NCBI RefSeq assembly: GCF_042648805.1 | Contig: NZ_JBHRXZ010000024.1 | Span: 488,366 to 552,365, forward strand | DNA: 64,000 bases | Direction of reading: 5' to 3' | From: Azomonas tarimensis | GTDB lineage: Bacteria; Pseudomonadota; Gammaproteobacteria; Pseudomonadales; Pseudomonadaceae | Shown: positions 54,366 to 61,614 of the stretch, one piece after another | How positions within the stretch are numbered: the first letter of the stretch is position 1 | Layout: every line of letters begins with the position of its first letter | Notes under the pieces: model-generated | Told to the model about the DNA's origin: nothing | The model's database searches: none | What the model saw: the letters and a program-made list of their open reading frames with translations, nothing else | Made by a program: the position numbers and the translations under genes

Positions 54366-55886
54366 TCAGGCCGCGCCGCTCGCATCTCGCACCTGCCGCC
54401 GTCCGAGCACGCGGGTCAGCCAGGGCCGCATGGCCAGTAGCAGAAGCAACAGCGTACCGATCAGGAACACCGCACTCAGCGGCCGCAGGAAGAACTCGGC
54501 GAAGCTGCCATTGGACAGCAGCATGGCGCGGCGCAGATGTTCCTCGACCAGTGGGCCGAGGACGAAGCCGAGCAGCAGCGGCGCTGCCGGGTACTTGTAC
54601 TGCTGCATCACGTAGCCGATCAGGCCGAATACTAGTGCCACCAGCACGTCGAAGGTGCTGTTCTGCGCGCTGTACACACCGATACAGATCAGCACCAGGA
54701 TGCAGGGATAGAGAATGTGGTACGGGATCGACAACAGCTTGACCCACACCCCGATCAGCGGAATGTTCAGAACCAGCAACAACAGGTTGCCCACCCAGAA
54801 GCTCATGATCAGCCCCCAGAACATGCCGCTGTGCTCGGTGATGAAAGTCGGTCCCGGCACGATGCCGTGAATCATCATCGCGCCGAGCAGCAGCGCCATG
54901 ATCGCGTCGCCGGGAATACCGAGGCTGAGCGTGGGAATGAAGCCGGACTGGGTGGCCGCGTTGTTGGCCGCCTCGGGGGCGGTGATGCCTTCCACCGCGC
55001 CGTTGCCGAAGCGCGACGGATCGGACGCGACCTTCTTCTCCAGCGAGTACGACAGAAAAGAGGCCAGGGTCGCACCGGTGCCCGGCAGGATACCGATCGC
55101 GGTGCCCAGCAACGAGCCGCGGGTCGCCGGCTTCCAGAACCGGCGCCAGTCGTCTCGCTCCGGCAGCATTTCACGCAGCTTGACCTTCAAGGGCCCCTGG
55201 CTGCTGGCCGGGCGAAGGATGTTGCTGACGATCTCGGCGACGCCGAACAGGCCCATGGCCAACGCGACCAGGCTGATGCCATCGCTCAGCACCACGCTGT
55301 CGAAGGTGAACCGAAACTGGCCGGTGGTCGTATCCGTCCCGATCAGCCCCAGCACCGTGCCGAACACCACCATCGATAATCCCTTGAGCGCGGAGCCCTG
55401 GGACAGCGTCGAGGCGGCAATGAGCCCCAGCAACATGATGCTGAAGTACTCGAACGAACTGAACCCCAGTGCGGCCTCAGCCACGGTGGTCGAGAAGCCC
55501 ACCACCACCAGGATGGCGAAGGAGCTGCCTAGGAAGGAGGCAATGGCCGTGATGAACAGGGCTACACCGGCCCGACCGCTCTGCGCCATGGGATAGCCGT
55601 CGAGACAGGTCACCGCCGAGGTGATGCTCCCTGGCAAGTTGAGCAGGATGGAGGCTGTCGAGCCGCCGTACTGGGTCCCGTAGAAGATGCCTGCCAGCAT
55701 GATCAGCGCATTTGTCGGATCGAGGTGGTAGGTGATCGGCAGTGCGAGCGAGATGGCCGCCATCGGGCCGATCCCAGGCAACACTCCGACGAGGGTGCCC
55801 AGGGTTACACCAATGAAGCAGTACAGCAGCGCGCTGGGGCTCAGCGCGACATCGAGCCCGAGGGCAAGGTTGGCAAGCAGCTCCAT
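54366..55886 (-). CDS. tctA: Tripartite tricarboxylate transporter, large membrane subunit TctA
   Basis: The 506-residue, roughly 12-helix permease of a sodium- or proton-coupled carboxylate importer that needs a TctC receptor. The family motif GVLPGIGPMAAISLALPITY near 38-57 and its inverted-repeat counterpart GILPGTGATLASF near 264 are intact, as is YGGSTASILLNLPG near 73. It starts one base after the tctB stop. No tctC is adjacent, but three lie elsewhere in the region. Confidence 0.95.
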   Translation of the reverse strand: MELLANLALGLDVALSPSALLYCFIGVTLGTLVGVLPGIGPMAAISLALPITYHLDPTNALIMLAGIFYGTQYGGSTASILLNLPGSITSAVTCLDGYPMAQSGRAGVALFITAIASFLGSSFAILVVVGFSTTVAEAALGFSSFEYFSIMLLGLIAASTLSQGSALKGLSMVVFGTVLGLIGTDTTTGQFRFTFDSVVLSDGISLVALAMGLFGVAEIVSNILRPASSQGPLKVKLREMLPERDDWRRFWKPATRGSLLGTAIGILPGTGATLASFLSYSLEKKVASDPSRFGNGAVEGITAPEAANNAATQSGFIPTLSLGIPGDAIMALLLGAMMIHGIVPGPTFITEHSGMFWGLIMSFWVGNLLLLVLNIPLIGVWVKLLSIPYHILYPCILVLICIGVYSAQNSTFDVLVALVFGLIGYVMQQYKYPAAPLLLGFVLGPLVEEHLRRAMLLSNGSFAEFFLRPLSAVFLIGTLLLLLLAMRPWLTRVLGRRQVRDASGAA

Positions 55887-55887
55887 G

Positions 55888-56472
55888 TCACCATCCCCGC
55901 ACGGCTTCGAGGGGAAGGTTGAACCCGACGATGAAGACCAGCCAGCTGAAAGCGGACATCGCCGTGCCGATCCAGACGATCAGCATCGGGTTGAAGCCTG
56001 GCCGCCCGATGATGCTCAGCGCAGCCAGCATGAATACGGCGGGCACCAGCCCGAGGCTCTCGACACTGAGGGCGAAACAGAGGATGCCGGCGATCACGCA
56101 GACCGCTGGGCGAAAGGGAAAGGGTGTCCTGTCACGTTGCGTGGTGCGCCAGACTTCACAGGCCACCAGCGAGCCGACGCCGGCAAGCATCAGCCCAAGC
56201 ATCAGCGGAAAGAAGCCGGTACCCATTCGGGTGACGGTTCCAATCCCATAGGACCAGCTCGTGGCCGCCACTGCCAGGCCCAACAGGATCAGCCCGACGC
56301 AGGTGCAGAGTTCGGGCCAGTGAATGGAGCGCGCGGGGCTGCCTTCGGGCTGATCGTCGTCAGACGACGGCCTCGATAGCGGCACCGCAATGACTTCGGC
56401 CTGCTGGTGCGACTGACGCGAGGGCACGCCCCGCTGGAAGAAGTCGGCACTCCGGTTGGTCGTCGATCCCAT
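55888..56472 (-). CDS. tctB: Tripartite tricarboxylate transporter, small membrane subunit TctB
   Basis: A 194-residue protein with four predicted membrane helices (about 56-75, 82-105, 121-150 and 160-185) after a polar N-terminal tail of about 50 residues. GIGTVTRMGTGFFPLMLGLML near 75-95 is the TctB hallmark. It is the first gene of tctB-tctA-araC and has both element B and an A-rich leader motif. Its divergent neighbour encodes the racemase. Confidence 0.88.
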   Translation of the reverse strand: MGSTTNRSADFFQRGVPSRQSHQQAEVIAVPLSRPSSDDDQPEGSPARSIHWPELCTCVGLILLGLAVAATSWSYGIGTVTRMGTGFFPLMLGLMLAGVGSLVACEVWRTTQRDRTPFPFRPAVCVIAGILCFALSVESLGLVPAVFMLAALSIIGRPGFNPMLIVWIGTAMSAFSWLVFIVGFNLPLEAVRGW

Positions 56473-56484
56473 CGCTTATCCCTC

Positions 56485-56500
56485 TTTTGTTGTTGTTTTT
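56485..56500 (-). promoter_or_regulatory. AAAAACAACAACAAAA (Crc/Hfq-type) motif in tctB leader
   Basis: Sense-strand AAAAACAACAACAAAA lies 13-28 bases before the tctB start and just upstream of GAGGG. It is the strongest AANAANAA run in the window. Confidence 0.6.
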
Positions 56501-56582
56501 CGGCCCATGCGGTTGGGGTCGCCGCGTGGGTACCGGCTCTACATCGCCTTATCCAAAGGCTGAGCCTGACCAAGCTGTTCAG

Positions 56583-56624
56583 CAATGGCAAGAACGGTTC
56601 CAAGCATTGGCAGAAAATGTCATC
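56583..56624 (-). promoter_or_regulatory. Shared bipartite element B (for tctBA-araC)
   Basis: CAATGGC at 56583-56589, then TTGGCAGAAAATGTCATC 22 nt further. The first half is 114 bases before the tctB start. If AraC binds it, the regulator controls its own unit. Confidence 0.65.
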
Positions 56625-56651
56625 CCGGATGAACCGCGCCCCTGCCCCCAA

Positions 56652-56694
56652 TGTGATCTTTTCTGCCATCTGCAAGCGCGCAACGCGGCCATTG
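56652..56694 (+). promoter_or_regulatory. Shared bipartite element H (for the racemase gene)
   Basis: Read on the minus strand: CAATGGC at 56694-56688, then ATGGCAGAAAAGATCACA 23 nt further. The first TGGC is 66 bases before the racemase start. It is the mirror partner of element B. Confidence 0.6.
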
Positions 56695-56756
56695 GCCCGC
56701 CGCTGCACCGCTTACACACTGAAGGCCTGCCGCAACAGCCAAACAGGACCAACAAG

Positions 56757-57920
56757 ATGATTCAGAGCCCGCCGCTCGACGGCATCACAGTGCTAGACCT
56801 GACACGCTTGCTGCCGGGACCGGTCTGCAGCCAGCACCTGGCCGATCTGGGTGCCAACGTCATCAAGATCGAAGACACCGGGCTTGGTGACTATGCCAAT
56901 AACGCCATGCGCGCCCTGGTCAACCGGAACAAGCGCGGGCTGCGCCTGGACCTGAAGAACGAGGAGGCGCGCCAGGTGTTCTACCGCCTGGCGGCGGAGG
57001 CCGACGTGGTCATCGAAAGTTTCCGACCCGGCACCACGGATCGCCTGGGTATCGGCTACCAGACGCTGCGGGAGCTCAACCCGCGGCTGGTTTACTGCAG
57101 TATCAGCGGCTTCGGCCAGCAGGGACCCAACCGGCACCTGCCCGGCCACGACGTGAACTACTGCGCCGAGGTGGGAGTTGCCGATCAGATCGGTGGCGAG
57201 GGAGACACCCCTGGGTTCTCCAACCTGCAACTGGCCGATCTGATGGGCGGTGCCCTGACCTCGGCAATGGGCATACTCGCCGCGCTCTTCGATGCCCGCC
57301 GCAGTGGCCAGGGCCGCTGCTTGGACATCGCGATGACCGATGGCGTGTTCGCTCACGCGATCATGCCTTTGGCCAGCTACAACCAGCACGGGCGAACCTT
57401 TGCGCCCGGGCAGGACACGCTGACGGGCGGGTTGCCCTGTTATGCGGTCTACCGCACCGCCGACGACCGTTTCGTCGCGGTGGGTGCGCTGGAAGCGAAG
57501 TTCTGGGCACTGATGTGCCAGACGCTGGGCCGCACGGATCTCATCGAACTGCACCGCAGCAAGGACCCGGCGGTCAACGCCCGGGTCAGGGCGGAACTGA
57601 CCGAACTCTTCCGCAGCGAACCGCAGGCCCATTGGGACGCCCTGTTCGAAGGCGTCGAGTGTTGCGTCACACCGGTGCGCAAGCTGGAGGAGGCGCTCAC
57701 GAGCAAGCTGCTGGAAGCCCGCGGCATGGTGGTTCGCACGCATCATCCGCACTATGGCGAGATGGTGCAGGCAGCCTGCCCGGTGAAGATGAGTGGTTTC
57801 GAATTTAGCGTGAACCGTCATGCGCCCTTGCCTGGCGAGCACACTGACGAAGTGCTGATCGAAGCAGGCTACAGCCAGAGCGAGGTCAGCAGCCTTCGCC
57901 GCAGCGGCGCGATTGCCTGA
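56757..57920 (+). CDS. Alpha-methylacyl-CoA racemase (CoA-transferase family III fold)
   Basis: Interconverts (2R)- and (2S)-2-methylacyl-CoA so that stereospecific dehydrogenases can act. The 387-residue protein has the family III fold, and its key residues match mycobacterial MCR in exact spacing: His131 in GHDVNY, Asp161 in LADLMGG and Glu246 in VAVGALE (126, 156 and 241 in MCR). CoA-transferases of the family share the Asp but not the GHD-NY His. The start has AGGA upstream. It is divergent from tctB. Confidence 0.85.
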   Translation: MIQSPPLDGITVLDLTRLLPGPVCSQHLADLGANVIKIEDTGLGDYANNAMRALVNRNKRGLRLDLKNEEARQVFYRLAAEADVVIESFRPGTTDRLGIGYQTLRELNPRLVYCSISGFGQQGPNRHLPGHDVNYCAEVGVADQIGGEGDTPGFSNLQLADLMGGALTSAMGILAALFDARRSGQGRCLDIAMTDGVFAHAIMPLASYNQHGRTFAPGQDTLTGGLPCYAVYRTADDRFVAVGALEAKFWALMCQTLGRTDLIELHRSKDPAVNARVRAELTELFRSEPQAHWDALFEGVECCVTPVRKLEEALTSKLLEARGMVVRTHHPHYGEMVQAACPVKMSGFEFSVNRHAPLPGEHTDEVLIEAGYSQSEVSSLRRSGAIA

Positions 57921-58062
57921 GTCGCCAGGCCAGCTTGATCGGCCTTTTCAGCAAGGCCCTGCTCAACGCAGGGTCTGCTAAACCTGCGCAAGCAATGGAC
58001 AGCTGAACGGGACCCAACACGAGGGTTGTCGGGGCCGATCGCTCAATAAAAAAGTGGGGGAT

Positions 58063-58127
58063 GAACCGGAGTATCCGGTTTCAGGTGTGGCGCGCGGCCG
58101 GCTCAGGTGCCCGAGTGGGCACCTGAG
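58063..58127. terminator. Two hairpins between the racemase and thioesterase 2 genes
   Basis: AACCGGA-GTA-TCCGGTT (58064-58080) and CTCAGGTGCCC-GAGT-GGGCACCTGAG (58102-58127, an 11-bp perfect stem) lie between converging genes. Neither has a long T-run. The second ends 8 bases from the thioesterase stop. Confidence 0.55.
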
Positions 58128-58134
58128 CACTCAG

Positions 58135-58575
58135 TCACGCGGCAGGCTGGCTGGCGCTGACGAACACGCCGCGCCCGATGGCCACCAGTTTGTCGCCATC
58201 CATCAGGTGGCAGCTGGCATTACTGACGCGTCGGCCACGTCGGTGGATCTCCACCGGTGCCTCGATCCACGCGCCCGCGTGGGCCGGGCTGAGGTAGTCG
58301 ATGCTCAGTGTGATGGTCGGCTGCGGCAGCGACGTGTCACTGGCCAGCTTGAAGGCGAGCCCGATCGACATGTCCACGATGCTGGCGAGAAAACCACCGT
58401 GCGCGAAACCCAGCGGGTTGAGGTGTTCGGGCAGGATCCGAACCCCGATGAGCTTGCGCTCCGGGTGAATGTAGAACCCGCCGCAGTGGCGGACAAAACC
58501 TGCCGGGTTGGGAAAGGGCACGAACCCTTCAGGGACACAATCGGCCGGCAGCGCGGCCTTCTCGATAACGGTCAT
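58135..58575 (-). CDS. PaaI-type hotdog thioesterase 2
   Basis: A 146-residue acyl-CoA thioesterase-like protein, paralogue of thioesterase 1. HGGFLASIVDMSIGLAFK near 59-76 and PTITLSIDYLSPAHAGAW near 86-103 are the shared hotdog motifs. The acidic residue at the active helix (Asp in IVDMSIG) is kept. It is 44 bases after ligase 4 in the same unit, repeating the ligase/thioesterase/tctC association at 25.5-29 kb. Likely to release CoA from stalled intermediates. Confidence 0.85.
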   Translation of the reverse strand: MTVIEKAALPADCVPEGFVPFPNPAGFVRHCGGFYIHPERKLIGVRILPEHLNPLGFAHGGFLASIVDMSIGLAFKLASDTSLPQPTITLSIDYLSPAHAGAWIEAPVEIHRRGRRVSNASCHLMDGDKLVAIGRGVFVSASQPAA

Positions 58576-58619
58576 CGCTCGACTCTCTCGTCAAACACGG
58601 GGAAACGACCCGCCATTGG

Positions 58620-60245
58620 CTAGGCCACGTAGGATTGGTGGGTCTTCTGGCCCCTGGCCGCGGCCCAGTACGGTGCCCGCAGCTCTTTCTTCAGCAGCTT
58701 GCCGGCAGGGTTGCGCGGCAGCTCGGCACGCAGCTCGATGGCTGCCAACCGTTGCGCCTTGCCAAGCCGCTCGTTGGCCCAGGCCAACAGCGATTCGACA
58801 TCGAGCATCGAGCCCGCCGCACGGACCACCAGGCCGAGCGGGGTTTCTCCCCAGCGCTCGCTGGGGATAGCGATGACCGCTGCGTCTTCGACGTCCGGGT
58901 GAGCGAGCAACGTTCGCTCCAGATCCTCGGCGAAGATGTTGAAGCCGCCGGAAATGATCATGTCTTTCTTGCGATCGAGCACATACAGGAAGCCATCCTC
59001 ATCGAACCGGCCCATGTCGCCCGAGCGGTAGTAGGCCTCGCCGTTCTCGTCGTGCCAGAGAATTTCGACCGAGGCTTCCAGGCGTTTGTAGTAGCCACGC
59101 ATCATCCCCGTGGCCCGTCCGACGATCTCGCCGATCTCGCCCTGGGGAACCGGCCGGCCCTGCTCATCGATGAGCAGGATGGTGCAGCCCTCGCTCGGCT
59201 GGCCGACCGAATCCCATTTGGCGGGATTGGCCGCGCAATTGAGCATGGCGCTCACCCCACCCTCGGTCATCCCGTAGATCTCCACGAGATTGCCCGGCCA
59301 GCGGGCCATGACCTCGCTGATCACCGACGCGCGCAGCGGCGAGCCGGAGGAAAACTTAAGCTTGAAGCTCGACAGATCGTAGCGCGCGAAGTCCGCACTG
59401 CTCACCAGCCGCTGGTACTGCACCGGCACGAGAATGGTATGAGTCGCCCGATATTGCTGCGCCAGCTCCAGGTATTTGCCGGCTTCGAATTTTTCCATGA
59501 CCACCAGCAGGCCACCAAACGCCACGGTCGGGAGCGCGGCCACCATGGTGGTATTTGAGTAAAGCGGGGTGGCAATCATCGTGACCGTATCGCTGCCAAA
59601 ACCGAGCCGGAGGAAGCGGTCGAGGTTGCGATAACGCATGCGATGGTCGTGCACGATGCCCTTGGGCACGCCCGTGGTACCGGAGCTGTAGATGATATTG
59701 AAGGCATCGTCCGGCCCGATGGCGATCGCGGGTGACCCGTCGCTCACCGAACCCAGCCACTGCTCGAGCCCCAGCCAGCCCTCGCTCGGCGCGCCGAGCG
59801 AAACCTGGTTGGGTCCTTCGACGAGACCAAGCGGGCCCGGTAGATCGCTCAGCAACGCCTGGCATTCCGGGTCGGCGAAGAGAAACCGGGTGTCGCAATC
59901 TTCGATCATCAGGCGGATGGTTTCGGGGCTGGCCATGCCCGAGAGCGGCACGAAGCAGCCCCCGGCCGCTAGCGTACCGACCATCAACGCCACGTAGACA
60001 TTGGAGTTCTTCGCCAGAACCGCGACGGTGTCGCCCTTGGCCAACCCGTTCTCGATGAGCCGATTGGCGATGCGGTTGGCCAGGCTCATCAGCTCGCGCC
60101 GGGTCCAGGCCTCTTGATCGTCCACTACCGCGAGGCGATCAAGGTCGCCCTCGCACGCAACGGTGAACCGCCGATAGAAGTCGACGAAGGCTTGTTCAGC
60201 CTGCGCCGCCGCGTAGATCGGCATGGCACTGATGATGTCCGTCAT
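58620..60245 (-). CDS. Acyl-CoA ligase 4 (AMP-forming)
   Basis: A 541-residue CoA ligase, the same length as ligase 1 and its close paralogue throughout. IIYSSGTTGVPKG is near 186, YGMTEGGVSAMLNCAANPAK near 324-343, RSGDMGRFDEDGFLYVLDRK near 413-432 and NPAGKLLKKELRAPYW near 514-529. I chose the ATG at 60245, where AGGA is 8 bases upstream, over one three codons earlier. First gene of its unit and divergent from tctC 2. Confidence 0.9.
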   Translation of the reverse strand: MTDIISAMPIYAAAQAEQAFVDFYRRFTVACEGDLDRLAVVDDQEAWTRRELMSLANRIANRLIENGLAKGDTVAVLAKNSNVYVALMVGTLAAGGCFVPLSGMASPETIRLMIEDCDTRFLFADPECQALLSDLPGPLGLVEGPNQVSLGAPSEGWLGLEQWLGSVSDGSPAIAIGPDDAFNIIYSSGTTGVPKGIVHDHRMRYRNLDRFLRLGFGSDTVTMIATPLYSNTTMVAALPTVAFGGLLVVMEKFEAGKYLELAQQYRATHTILVPVQYQRLVSSADFARYDLSSFKLKFSSGSPLRASVISEVMARWPGNLVEIYGMTEGGVSAMLNCAANPAKWDSVGQPSEGCTILLIDEQGRPVPQGEIGEIVGRATGMMRGYYKRLEASVEILWHDENGEAYYRSGDMGRFDEDGFLYVLDRKKDMIISGGFNIFAEDLERTLLAHPDVEDAAVIAIPSERWGETPLGLVVRAAGSMLDVESLLAWANERLGKAQRLAAIELRAELPRNPAGKLLKKELRAPYWAAARGQKTHQSYVA

Positions 60246-60337
60246 GTTTGGCATCCTGAATTATTGGTGTTGTCGATACCTGCCGCGCACTGGCGACGGC
60301 GGCCATGGCAGAAGCCTAACCAATTCCGAGACAAGGT

Positions 60338-60380
60338 GAATGGCGCAACCACGCCAGAGCGACTGGCGAAAACTGACAGC
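60338..60380 (-). promoter_or_regulatory. Shared bipartite element C (for ligase 4-thioesterase 2)
   Basis: GAATGGC at 60338-60344, then CTGGCGAAAACTGACAGC 23 nt further. The first half is 96 bases before the ligase 4 start. Element G lies 6 bases beyond it, facing the other way. Confidence 0.65.
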
Positions 60381-60386
60381 CATTGG

Positions 60387-60428
60387 CCTGTCATCTTAGG
60401 CAAGCGGTTTTGGTCGTTGTCGCCATTG
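60387..60428 (+). promoter_or_regulatory. Shared bipartite element G (for tctC 2-tctC 3)
   Basis: Read on the minus strand: CAATGGC at 60428-60422, then TTGCCTAAGATGACAGG 23 nt further. The first half is 123 bases before the tctC 2 start. The rest of this 302-base intergenic region holds element C and a Crc-type motif, and no gene. Confidence 0.6.
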
Positions 60429-60525
60429 CCGCCCCTTCGGCACTGCGAAAAGCTGTTTGGGACGGTCGAGCCACGGCCGTCTCGGCGGCGCCCTGCGCTG
60501 TCGCAGCTCGCCACCGGCCCCTTAC

Positions 60526-60533
60526 AAGAACAA
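60526..60533 (+). promoter_or_regulatory. AAGAACAA (Crc/Hfq-type) motif in tctC 2 leader
   Basis: AAGAACAA lies 15-22 bases before the tctC 2 start, next to the ribosome site GAGGTG. Confidence 0.5.
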
Positions 60534-60547
60534 CATGAGGTGATGAC

Positions 60548-61534
60548 ATGGCACGCGTTTCAAGCACAAGGCGCTGGCTGTCGCTCAGCCTGGTCAGCCT
60601 GCTACTGAGTCTCGGCAGTACGGCGGCACTGGCCGAGGATTACCCGAAAAAGTCGGTGACAATCGTCGTCGCCTACCCTGCAGGCGGCGCAACCGACACC
60701 CTGGGCCGCATCTTCGCCGATCATTTCTCTCAGGCCTGGGGCCAGCCGGTGGTCGTCGAGAATCGCCCCGGTGCCGGAGGCATCACCGGTACCAATCTGG
60801 CCGCGAAGGCAAAGCCGGACGGCCATACCCTTCTCATGGGCATTACCGCCATGGCCCAAGGCCCGGCGCTGTTCCCTTCGCTTCCCTACGATGTGAAGAC
60901 CGACTTCCGGCCGGTGGCCGAGATCGCCCGCTCACAGAACCTGATGGTGGTACCGACCTCTCTGGGCGTCGAGACCCTCGATGACTTCCTCGCTCTCGTT
61001 CGCAAGGAACCCGATACGCACACCTTCGGTTCCTACGGCAATGGCACCTCTGCTCATATCCATGGCGAGATGCTCAATGATCAGGCGAAGCTCGACCTTC
61101 GCCACGTTCCCTACAGAGGCGCGGCACCGCTGGTGACCGATACGCTCGCCGGGCGGCTCAGCGCCTCCTTCCTCGATGCCGGCAGCACCCATGCACATCT
61201 CGACTCGGGCCGCTTCAAGGTCCTGGCCGTGACCGGCGCGACCCGCTCGCCCTTGCTGTCAGAGGTTCCGACCTTCACCGAACTCGGGTACAAGAACATG
61301 GAATTGTGGGGCTGGTTCGGGTTGTTCGCACCGCAAGGCACCCCCGACGACGTCTTGCAGGCCGTTTCGGCACAAGCCCGAAGGGTGCTGGAGAAACCCG
61401 AGGTCATCAAGACCATCACCGGACTCGGGCTGCAGGTCGGCGAAGAAAGCGGCGAGACGTTTTCGGCGACCTTGCTCCGGGACATTGACGTGTGGACCAA
61501 GGTGATCAACGACGCCGGCATCACCCTGAACTGA
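60548..61534 (+). CDS. tctC: Tripartite tricarboxylate transporter substrate-binding protein 2 (TctC/Bug family)
   Basis: A 328-residue periplasmic receptor with a signal peptide (residues 1-29, ending AALA) and the motif YPKKSVTIVVAYPAGGATD right after it. It is the nearest relative of TctC 1, sharing the segment FGSYGNGTSAH and the late WGWFGLFAP pattern. It is followed by a third tctC gene 80 bases downstream. The start has GAGGTG 7 bases upstream. Confidence 0.92.
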   Translation: MARVSSTRRWLSLSLVSLLLSLGSTAALAEDYPKKSVTIVVAYPAGGATDTLGRIFADHFSQAWGQPVVVENRPGAGGITGTNLAAKAKPDGHTLLMGITAMAQGPALFPSLPYDVKTDFRPVAEIARSQNLMVVPTSLGVETLDDFLALVRKEPDTHTFGSYGNGTSAHIHGEMLNDQAKLDLRHVPYRGAAPLVTDTLAGRLSASFLDAGSTHAHLDSGRFKVLAVTGATRSPLLSEVPTFTELGYKNMELWGWFGLFAPQGTPDDVLQAVSAQARRVLEKPEVIKTITGLGLQVGEESGETFSATLLRDIDVWTKVINDAGITLN

Positions 61535-61614
61535 CCGTCAACTGAAGGGCGCACGACTTGTCGGCACTTCCGCATTGCACGAAACCGAACCCATCGATCA
61601 AAAGGGACCATCCG

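Noticed and set aside
56757..57920. CoA-transferase (CaiB/BaiF) as the main call
   Set aside because: The family fold is the same, but the His/Asp/Glu spacing and the GHD-NY motif point to the racemase subgroup.
60210..60260. A Crc-type motif before ligase 4 (AACACCAATAA)
   Set aside because: It does not satisfy AANAANAA. The neighbouring tctC 2 leader does.
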